A stretch of DNA of 64,000 bases from NCBI RefSeq assembly GCF_037042905.1, contig NC_087246.1, positions 35,210,001-35,274,000 on the forward strand, in the 5' to 3' direction. The notes beneath the pieces were generated by a model, which saw only the letters and a program-made list of their open reading frames with translations, made no database searches and was not told the DNA's origin. Position 1 is the first letter of the stretch, and the number at the start of each line of letters is the position of its first letter. The position numbers were made by a program, and so were the translations under genes. Positions 24,901-36,900 of the stretch are shown piece by piece. This stretch comes from Lytechinus pictus (lineage: Eukaryota > Echinodermata > Echinoidea > Temnopleuroida > Toxopneustidae).

Positions 24901-27900
24901 GGTTGCACGAATGGCATCGCTCATTGCCTCAGCCATATCCATCTAAGAAGAAGAAACACAGAAAGGAAAATTTGATGATCACTTTGTTTATGCCATTTCA
25001 GGTCAATTCTGACAACTTTCCCTGATTTTGATCGGCTAATAAACACAGTCCCATAGTAACTGTCGGATAAAACAGGATTTTTTTTTCTGATAAAACGTCC
25101 GACGACTCCTTTCACGAAACGCTCAACCGGACTTTCCTCACGAATATGATAAGATTAATACAATAGGGTCTTTCATTTTTCCTTACACCGCCTGTTTTTT
25201 ATTTTTTTGTACTACAAAAAGCAGGGGCCGTGGAAACGGTTTTCAAAGTGGGTTGGGGGGTGGGCTGAGCCAAAAGCGGGGGGGGGGGGGGCTGACCATG
25301 CTAAAAATCACAATCATATGGTCATTTTTACGTTTTTGTACACGGTTTTGGAAAAAAGTGTGGGGGGGGGGGGGCTGAAGCCCCCAGCCCCCCGGTTCCG
25401 CGGCCCCTGACTAGTACACCCTTCAAGTTTTTTTTATCAAATTGAATGTCACTGTTGAAATGTTTGAAACAAATAGTTGTTATTATCATTGCTAATAAAT
25501 AAAGAATTAAAATAAGATTAATAATATACCATATAAAAATTCATGTGTTAAGGCAATGAGATATACCTTCCTCAGTATTATATTTGCTATATAAAACAAA
25601 ACAAATTATGTAATGAGCAACAGACCGTTTATTGCCTTCACACATATCTCATACGAAAATGGTCAAGGCGATTGGTTAGAATATCCACCTCTCTCTCTCT
25701 CTCTCTCTATAATATATACAAAGATATGTAAGTAGATAAATGAATAAATAAGATAAATAAATAAATAATAATAAATAAATAAATGAATACATTAAAAAAA
25801 AAAAATAATAATAATCATGTAATCAAATGAAATATTATTAAATAACAGAAATACCTGATCTTGGTAGTCGTCGGTTCTTGGATTAGAATCAAGGTAGGAC
25901 CAGGGCGCTATGATGACCTGGGAATAGCTATGCCAATCAATAAACATCAAGAAATCCTGACCCTCGTTCCATCTATCCCGCAAGAACGCAACCACGTTGA
26001 AAGTCTCAATCTCAGAGAGCGCCGAAGGGCCGTGGTAGATTTCAGAACATGAGAACGGGCTGGTCCCGACACCTAGAGAGGTTGAACACCATGAAAACGA
26101 GAAATGCAATGCCCGTCTGTATTTCCTAGTTGAAAGTTGCTTTCGTAATATCGAGAAGACATTAAACCGGTTTTTATGGTTAGGAAACTATTCTTTCAAT
26201 AAGAGGGACGTGGGTTCGAATCTCAGCCACGGTGTGTTTTCCATCAGCAAGAAAGTTATCCACATTGTGCTGCACTCAACCCAGGTGGGTGAATGGGTAC
26301 CCTGCAGGATTAATTCCTTGATGCACCAAGCGCCTTTAGCAGCTGGAGCTACAGCCGGGGTAATATATAGCGCGCCATTGAATAGGAAACCAGATAGTCG
26401 GCGCCTCATAAATGCTATATTATTATTATTACTATATTATTATTATTATTATCATTTTTATTATTATTACTATTATCATTATTATTATCATTATTATTAT
26501 TATTAAACTTTCCACATGGGAAGGATAATACTTGTATTTGGACTACTTTTATTTGGTTTACCATCATACTAGTGTCAGGAGATGGATATTTGATACTATT
26601 TACCATTATTATGTTATAAGATAATCTGGACTGTGTGACCTATATTTTACAATATATATATATATATATAATTTCATGCGAATATGTATACCTCATTGTT
26701 ATTTTATATAGTGGGGCATGATACTTTACTCCTGTAACATTGTACCATCCTCTTTCTCCCTTCATCCTGTAAAACAGCGTCAGTGGTGTAATATTTTATG
26801 GACATAGTGAAAATACAAATGTTCATTTTCGATTTTATAATCATCATAATGAGTGCTAAAAGTAAACTTTCGCCGAGACTCTCCTGGCCATGGGGGTTTC
26901 AAAGTTTCTTGAGGTGTTTGTCTTAAAGTATACAGACAACCTTTCGGGACGGATACGGGATTCAACCATAAACATCATAATTATACACAAGCTTAATCAT
27001 GGACCTACTACTCTATATATAGGTCCATGCATGCTTGAATCTATAATATTCTTATGGATTCCGATCCCGATTGCATGGTATAGAGGCTGGAGTTATATCG
27101 GGACACAAGGGCGGAAATCTGTCTCCAAAGGTAGGGGGGGGACCAGGGGCTGGAAAATTTGACAAGCAAAAAAAAAAAAAGAAAAAAAAAGGTTTTCGCC
27201 AAATAAGGAAGGTCATCTCGTCCAAAATACATGTTTTATTTCAATTCTTTCTTTCCATCATAAAAGACATTTGATCTTGAGTCCCCCCTACTATTTTGGG
27301 TAGGGGGCACACGTCCCCCTGGGATTTCTGCCCATGTCGGGACATAAACAATGATGATAAACAGGCATACCTCCCCACTGGAAAGGCCAATTCCTGTTCG
27401 GATCGGTTCCGGTACACGCCTCACCCTCGTATTTTGAACGGGTCTTCCGCCACAATCGATCCTAAAAAAACAACAATAACAAAACAGGAATTTATCTAAA
27501 TAAATCAGTATGCCTTATTTGAAATAAGGCATGATGTTTACCTCCAAAAATCATATAAAATATGATTATTTTTTCAAGAACGAGAACATGGTTTAACTCC
27601 CCCTCCCCCTAAGATAATCATTGGTGCAACCTCTTGCAATCGTACACTGTAAAAAATATTGGGTAAAATTTTAACCAGCATGAGGGTAATTATGTGTCCA
27701 ACCAATTTAGGGCAGTATTTTACCCAATGCGAGAAGCATATTGGCCAGTAAGGTTAAAAAAATAAGCAGCAATTACTTTAGACTGGGCAAAAGTTTCATC
27801 ACACTGGATAAATAAAAATGCCCAAAAGAAATGCTCAATGTTGGTTGGACACATAATTACCCTCACGGAGCAGTTTTACCCAATATTTTTTACAGTGTAG

Positions 27901-30900
27901 AAAGATAAAATTCAAAACCATCTACGAAAAAAAAAATAATATATCATATTCACATTGGCTTAATCAATTACGTACAGCCCATCTAAATAATGAATATACC
28001 TGTTATTTAACAGAATGGCACTAACCTTGAAAATTCTGCAACCTTTCCATTCTCAAAAAAAGGTTTTATTCTTATATTATTCTAAAAATTTGTATTGGTT
28101 TGAAGAGACAGTTCGATACATTAAAAAGATATATATATGATAAAGGTTTCTTTTTGATTATGAGGCTGTTCTCACTCAGTTCCTTAAAGGACAAGTCCAC
28201 CCCAACAAAAAGTTGATTTGAATAAAAAGAGAAAATTCCAACAAACATAACACTGAAAAGTTCATCAAAATCGGATGTAAAATAAGAAAGTTATGACATT
28301 TTAAAGTTTCGCTTAATTTCACAAAACAGTTATATGCACATCCTGGTCGGTATGCAAATGAGGAGACTGATGACATCATCCACTCACTATTTCTTTTGTA
28401 TTTTATTATATGTAATATAAAATGTTCTAATTTTCTCATCATTGTCATGTGAAACAATGATTAATTCCTCCATGATCATGTGGAATTAGCATTGTTTAAT
28501 ACTATTATGGTTCAGTCAAATTGATCCTTATTTTTCAAATCTGTAAAAAATTAAATATTGTATAATTCAAACAATATAAAACAAAAGAAATAGTGAGTGA
28601 GTGACATCATTGACCATCTCATTTGCATGTCACTGAGTTGTGCATATCACTGTTTTGTGAAAAATAAGCGAAAATTTAAAATGTCATAACTTTCTTATTT
28701 TACATCTGATTTTGATGAAATTTTCAGTGTATGCTAGTTTGATTTTTCTCTATTTATTAAAGTCAACATTTTTCTTGGGTGGACTTGACCTTTAAACTAG
28801 TTTAGTGGAAACTAGTTTAGTGGAAACTAGTTTAACGCTAAGTGAGAACGGTCGAAGCGCTCTTGGAAGCGCTCTTCCAAACCAGTTTGGAAGACCACCT
28901 CGCGATGTAGTTTTCAAGATCGCTTCGCATCGGAAAAGTGGTTTTAGCGTAAGTGAGGACACAACCGTTCTTCGGGAAGCGATCTTCGCACATTTTGAGC
29001 GCGCTACTCCACACGACAGGTGTAGAATGCCTATGCTGCGGTTTCGAATTTCGCGCGAAACGTGTCTCCCCACTGAGAGCGTTTCCATAGCAACAAGAGC
29101 GCTATACGTGAAGTGATTTTGAAAACCACTTTCGTGTGATCAAGTGAGAACGCTAGCAAAGCGATCTTCCAAACTGGCTTTCTGAACCGGTTCCCAGTAA
29201 ACTAGTTTTAGGAACGTAGTGAGAACAGCCTCTATGTCTTGCCTGTGAAAAAGAGACTGGGCTAAAATTCTTACATTTGTCCATGTATAGTGGTACCCAT
29301 CGGGGTTCAGAGAAGGCACGATGTACCAATCTATGTTATCAAACATCCTCAAAACAAGATTGTCCCCGGATCGGTATTCTTCTATAAGCTAATAAAGGAA
29401 GGAAAAGAAACATGGAAGACAAAGGGAGGCTTTCATAATAATTCTCGACATATTTATGACATTATGATATCAAAAATATATACAATTTTTTTTGCTTGTC
29501 AATTTTTTTAGAGGTACGAAACGACGTAAATTGTGTGGTGAAGACTGAAGACCTTTTTTTTGTTGTTGTTGTCAACATTTCATTCAGCTTGAACCCCTTC
29601 CCCTTAAAAAAAAATCCTGCGTACACTATTAACATTTAAAATGCAGATCTTGTGTCACATGCAAACAAATATCGCATTTGAACGAGATTTAAAAAATCAC
29701 GTGACCTACAAGGGTGCATCTGATTGGTTGAAAGTCAAGCTGCTTTGGATTTTATTTGGGAGGTACGATTTCATTTTTTTACACGTTAATGTATGTCTAC
29801 TGGCAATCTAACAGGCCTATATCATCTTGTCTCATTCCGTTTTTTGTTGTTATGCGCTATGTAATATTTGATTGGATTTCAGTTTTTTACAATGTCCATT
29901 GTATACTGGCTACCGTATAAACTATAAAACTCATCAGGATTCAGGGTTCAGATTGAATATAAAGTTCAACTGAATTGATTCACCAGGGGTGGCGGGAAAA
30001 ACAAAGGATATCAATAGTGAAATCAAGCATGTAATTATGAGTGGGGAAATCGCAGTGTGAAGCAAGGAAAATTAACAGAAAACAACATGAAAATACGTTC
30101 ATTAATCGTGTTTTGGGGTATTTTTTTTCAAAAGTTAAAGCATTAATATCATCAGAGAGGAAATTACTTCACTAATCATAATAGTAGCATGAGCAGTAAC
30201 AGTACCCATCAGATGCTAAAAGATTTTGACTTTTTAGAATTGAATTTGTGGCATTTGTTAAATATTTTATGGTGAATTCTACAAATATTGAAAAATATTT
30301 GCACTGTAAAAATACACATTTTGGATGCTGTAACTTGCAGATAGTCGTCAGAAAATATGGCTCCACAAACTTTGCATTGAAGTTTGATCCGCTTCCGTTT
30401 CTGAGGTTGCTCAGATTGATCCATTGTTTAAATTTGACCAAACCTGCAGGGGCGGCGGAACGTATTTTTGTTTGAGGGGGGGGGGGGGGGGGTGGGAGCC
30501 GAAAAAAGCACTTAAAAATTGGAATTATGGTGCACACATATATTTTCACTATGAGATTATCATCTGCGTGAAGTAGTTGTGTGTTTTGTAGAAATTAAGT
30601 TGAGCAAAGTCTTTTGAAGTGATTTCTGATTGATAAAATATATATACTTAGGCTTTATCTTTTGGAAAACATTTCAAATCTGAAGTTGTGAAACTCGCTT
30701 TTTGGACAATTATGGCGCCAATTTCTGTAAAAGGGCACCCTCTAGGAGCGGATCCAGCTTTCGCCAAGAGAGTGGGGGGGGGGGGGGGTTACCCATATTT
30801 TCCCCGATCGGCCGCTCAAAGTTGATTTCTGTTTGTTTCTTTGTAGGGTAGTCCTATATCACTTCTTAGCTTTATTCTTGCAAAACATAAATCAATAACA

Positions 30901-33900
30901 ATCTCATATAAGCCCTAATTGAAGAGTGCAAGCGCGAGGAAAATATTTTGGACATTTTATGTATTTTGTCCTGAAAATTAAACATTCTGAGTAATATTTG
31001 TGATCGTGAACAAGATGTGTATGTAGCTAAATAATTAGAGCGAATTGCAAGCAGATTTTTTTTAATATACCTTATGGCCTGATAAAAAATTAGGGACTTA
31101 ATTAGCTCTTACGGACTGTTTGCAGTTACCCATGAAAACGATACATATTTAAACAGTAGAAAAATGCGAGCGTGAAACGCGAGTTGAAAATGTTAGACAT
31201 TCTAAGCACGTAATCATGAACAGGATAGGGATATAACTAAACAATTAATGCGAGCGCCAAGCGGGAAAGGAAAAAAAAGAGATCTAGGCCTAAAAACGGA
31301 ACACTCCGAGCCGATTTTTTAAAATTAAACACCGGGGCATTGTAAGGACATTTTGTCATCATATGAAAATGATGACTATCTTCATGAAACTTGTCGATAT
31401 TCTATTCTGAAAAAGGAACAGTTTCATTATTAGGAATTCATTGAAATTGTTATATATCTTTTCATTACTCTAATATTATTGAGAGCACGAAATTTGTTGA
31501 TATTAAGCCCCGAAATCTGCACATTTTAAGCATATCTTTAATATTGTCTTATGGCCTACTTGTGCGCATATAGTAATCCTCTTATGCAGAGCTACTCGGA
31601 GTGCAGGAAACCCGTATGCAGAACGGAACGTCTTTTATTGATAGGCGTGTAGTTGCCGTAGCGTGGTTTGCGTACAAGTGAACCAACAGACAGGGGCGTC
31701 GATCCATTTTTCAGATGGGGGGGGGGGGGGGGGCACAATCATGAGTCATAAATCAACATTACAAAGGCGCTCGATCGCACAAAATGTGTAATGTTTGTAA
31801 TCCTGAACATGATGCGTATGTAACTAAATAATTCGCGCGAGCATGATTTTTTTTAATTTTTTTTTTAAAATAAACGTTCTGGGCCTGAAGGGGGACATGT
31901 TAAGGACTGTTTGCAGTTACCCATGAAGACAAAACATAATTCAACTATCAAATACTGCGAGTGCGAAGCGCGAGCAGATTTTTTTGTCATTCCGACCTAA
32001 AAACTGGGAATTCTAGGCACGTTTTGTAATCATGAAGAAGATAGGTATATAACTAGATAACTGATTCCTTATTTTGCAAAACTAGTGTGTAGGTCAAATT
32101 GCCAATAATTGTGGTATAATTTTCAAACTCATAAGCTTTTTTTGCTTACTTTGTATATATAGCTCCTTCTTGTTTGTCCTTTGTATTTTGCTGACTGGTA
32201 GGGCCCAAAGCCTGCCAACATGGACTTGCATTTGCAAACTGGTAGTCTTTACTCTCTATCAGTCTACATTCTGTAACCTTCTTCGAAGATACCTCTACCT
32301 CCCCTTCTTTCTTTTTTCTTCATCTCTTTCTTTCTTTCTTTCTTCCTTCCTCTCTTTCTTTCTTTCTTTCTTTCTTTCTCCCTTACTCTCTTTCTTTATT
32401 TCTTTCTTCCTACCTTCCTTCCTCTCTCTCTTTCTTTCTTTCTTTCTATATCTTTATTTCTTTCTTTTACTCTCTTTTTCTTTTCTCCCCTATCAACTGG
32501 TATATGAATTTCCGACTGCCATAAATGTGTGTGTGTGTGTGTGTGGGGGGGGGGGGTGGCAATCACATCTCATACCCCCCGCTAGCTACGGCCCTGATTA
32601 TCACTATAATTATTATTGTGTTGATTAAAAATACAAGTAATAATTAGAAAGTCGGAAAAAGATCATCCATGAACATTGTTTCAGCAATTCAAATAAACAT
32701 TTATTTCTTGCATTTTCACAAAATATCAATTCTCAACGTAGAAAACACATAATCAGTTGTTTTGAAAGACTATCAGGTTTGTAAGAGAAAGAGCCCATCC
32801 CCTTTTTTTATTGAAAGTCATAGTTCGTGTCCTTATCCCATTTATCAATTTGCCATTATGATTTATTGCTACTCGACGAGCAATTAAAAAGACTTTCTCA
32901 TGGAAGGTTTCGATGAAGCTTCATCATGGCGTGGATAAAACAATGAAGATTTGGTTTTTATGGTAGTTTGTTTCTATCATTAATTTAGTTTGTGATATCA
33001 AAAAAGAAGAACTATACCTTTTCCCATACATCTTTTGGGGGCTGATTGTGGACAGGACGGTGTGTTTCTATCTATAAAATTCATTATGTGTCCTTCTTAT
33101 CTCATCTCTTATCAACACTTGTGAATACGATGCATCCAGTTGGAATATGACCGCTCTCATTTTAGATGTAAAATTTTGAAATCATGGCAAGCAGTTCCAT
33201 CATGTATTCCATCTTTCTTTGTCTTCTGGTCGATTTGACCGTTCAATATGCCAGTGGACAGGAAAAACATTTACCGACGAGATCATCAACAGTTCACGAG
33301 GACGAAAAAAGTCATGTTTGCGACCAGGACATAAAACTGAAAAAAGCTTCTTGTAGGAGCAAAGACCTGGACATAGTTCCTCAAAATCTTTCTCAGGATA
33401 TCGAGATTCTTGATTTAGGACGGAATAATATCACCAGGCTCTTGAATGTCTCGTTTGAAATATACCCTCTTATCAGTGACTTGGACATTTCTTCTAACAA
33501 TCTAAGATTCATAGAACCCGCTGTATTTTACCCTCTCAAGGGGTTAACCTACCTGGATCTAGCTTTCAACCCTTGGCTTCTGCTTCCAGGAACAGGAGTT
33601 TTCATGATGTCTTCACATCTTTCCATTCTAGTTCTAGCGGAATCAAACATGAAATCACTTCCAAATGACACTCTAAAATGGACTTCCCATCTGTCTTATG
33701 TAGATATGTCATTCAACCAGTTGTCCTTTGTAAACATAAGTTCTTGTGGAGTAGCAGATTTGGTCACCCTGAGTAATAATCAAATACAACATCTAACAGA
33801 GAGATATTTCACCTTCGTGTGTCTTTCGATCACTTTAAATCTAAAGGCAAATCCAATCCAAACTGTTGACCCTGATGTTATCGCATCTTTACATGTTAGC

Positions 33901-36900
33901 TCTTTGGAACTAGGTAGTTACCCTTTAAGTAACGAAGTATTAACGAACATTACCCTTGGGATCTCCAAATCAAACATTACAAAACTGTCAATTGTAAAGG
34001 CATCTGTTGATGTGTTTCCGACATGCTTATTCCTTCCACTGCGTGATTCCTCGCTTGCTGTTCTTGACTTAAGCAGAAATAACCTTAATAACCTTCATCC
34101 TTTAGTCTTCTCGAACTTGACAAAACTCGTTGAATTGAGGATTTCTGAAAACAATCTTCCTATACGTGAAATTCAACCAGATTTCTTCAAGGGCATGGAT
34201 GATTTGAAGGTAATGGAAATACCAGCAAACCAAATACGTCAAATAAATCCCTACAATCAGAGTTGGTCAATATACCTATCAGAGCTTTACCTAGCCAGTA
34301 ATCTCATTACAGAAATATCGGGATTTTCATTTCGTGGTTTGGGGAATTTAACTACCCTAGACATGAGTTCAAACGAATATCTTTCAGTCTTCGAACTGAC
34401 GGATTTTTCTGGACTTGAAAATATCCAAAGAATTACACTAACCGGAAGCCGTATCAGCGTTCTAGAACTGCACACTCCAACACTTAAATCACTTTCCATG
34501 AACTCTGTTGCTCCCCTGTTAGTCCTGCGGCCAGGGAAATCCTTTAAACATTTGCAATCCCTTGTTAACTTAAACATGAGAGATTCTGGGATGGCCCAGT
34601 CTGACCTTTGGAATGTAACGACGAACACGTCACTTTTCAACAGATTATTGAATCTTGGACATTTGGATTTGAGTAGGAACACATTGTTGTCAGTTGGGGA
34701 ACTAACACCCGGGATCTTCCATCCGCTCTCTACTTTAAAAGAGCTAAGCCTGGACTACTGCTCCATCACAATCCTACATCCTCTCGTCTTTTCAGGATTA
34801 GAGTCGCTTCAGAAGTTGAGTTTAAAAGGAAACAACATTCAGAGTATTCATGTTGTACTCTCGTTCTTGGAACTGATAGAAAGTATCAACTTCGACAATA
34901 ATCGTATCACGAATTTGGAGGATGTAACATTCCATAATAACGGAAAACTGAAAAGTCTTTTTTTGGCTAATAACAGACTAACAAGTCTCAACCGAAGCAC
35001 TTTTAAGCCGTTAGTCTCATCTGTTACATCACTTGATCTATCGAAAAACTTGATAAATTGTAACTGTGATCTGAAGTGGCTAATCGATTGGATCAAATTT
35101 AATGAACACGTGCATTTGTTAAACAAGGACGCAACCATGTGTTCGATGGCCTCTCTTGTGTCTCTTCGTCAGAAAAATCTGCTCGACTTTGACCCAGATA
35201 AGCTTTGTGGAATTAACATTGGCCTGATTTCGTGTATTTCCTTGGCAGTCCTTGCTTCCATTATTATCACCCTCTTGGTTTGTCGCAACAGATGGCAGTT
35301 GAAGTACATAATCTTTCTTTTAAAATTGGCTGTACTTGGATACAAAGAAATGCAAGATGCTCGAGACCACAATGACTACGAGTTTGACATTAACATCATC
35401 TTCTTCGATGGCGACGAAGAATGGATTCGCGAACATCTCCGACCTGCTCTTGAATTACACCTTCCTCGGTATCAGAGAAACGTCTTTGGTGACGAAGACC
35501 TCGTCCTAGGCATGCATTACTTGGATTCCGTTGATTACGTAGTGACCCATAGTTACAAGACCATCATCGTGCTAAGCAGAGCTGCTGTGAAAGACCACTG
35601 GTTCATACTCAAGTTCCGTACGGCCATGGACCACGTGAGTGATACGCTCACGGAATTCGTGTTGGTGGTTTTTCTAGAGGACATCCCAGATGATGAAATG
35701 CCCTTCTTAGTGAGATTGTATCTCAGTGACGGTAGACCTTATATTCACTGGACTGAAGACTTGAGGGGACAAGAATTTTTCTGGAACGAATTGTCAACAA
35801 ATCTGACTGTCAATTTGAGGACGAATGATCTGATCCCAAATGAGTAACATAGGCTATATAAATATATGGAATCTTTGGGTACTTACGACTGTAACATTAT
35901 AATAGTGGTGAAAACCTGCTATTACTGATTCAATTAAGTATCTATCTACCTTGGCCTCAATGACAGTGACGAGTCTTTGGCCCTGTTCTTGCATGGCCAC
36001 GGATGTTTAGTCTTTGGCCTTGGGGTAGGTCCTCAAATGAGGGCATGAAATACACAGACAGACACAACCCTTCACATTTCCACATGAACATGCAACTAAG
36101 GTGCCCCTGATACAGATGCGCCTGGTTTGATGTCTCCTTCGAAGGCGGCTTTTACGGCACCCTCACGCCTACAATTTGGGTGGTGATCGGGGTGGTGATA
36201 CATCATATGCGCCGGAAGTGGACTCAAGTCGCCTCGAGATCATTAAACCCCTGATATACATGTACACTGTAAGCCGCCTTCACAACGCCTATTCACGCAA
36301 CACGAGTCCTCTGGCTTTTTACGTCAACATTTTTTATTGTTCGTTAGCAATTTTCTCGCTATTTCTAGTCAATTGGTCAAGCCGGCTTGATTCCGGGGGC
36401 CGGGGGCTCAAAAAAAAAATCCCCGTACAAAAAAAAGTCCTTTTTTCAAAATGGAAAATGCCCTTCTTTCAAAATGAAATATGCCCTTTTTCAAAATGAA
36501 ATTCCCTTTTTTTTTAAATAAAAAATTTTTTTGGCTGACGCTCGCACCAATCAAGGTACTCATCCTGTTCATGGTTACAAAATTGCGTAGAATGTTCAGT
36601 TTTCAGGTTGGAATATCACAATTTTTTGCTCGCGTTTCGCGCTCGATTCAATTATCGTTTAATAAGGTATTCATTCTGTTCCTGGTTACATAAAATGCTT
36701 AGATTGTCCAGTTTTCAGGTTGGAATATTACAATTTTTCGGCTCGCATTAGTCTATTGGTGAGATATGTATCCTATTCACGAGTCACTAAATCTAAAGGT
36801 AGTCGCTAACTGGTTCCTTTTCGGGTCAGTATATTAAAAATTCAGCTCGCGCTTCCCGCTTGCATCAATTCTTTAGTTAAATTCGCATCTTTTTCATGAC

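Noticed and set aside
32170-32628. 152-codon Leu/Phe/Ser-rich membrane protein
   Set aside because: The frame crosses a TTTC microsatellite and a GT/G run; the hydrophobicity comes from the repeat.
34287-35138. Minus-strand frames opposite the TLR
   Set aside because: They are complementary shadows of the LRR coding region with no independent features.
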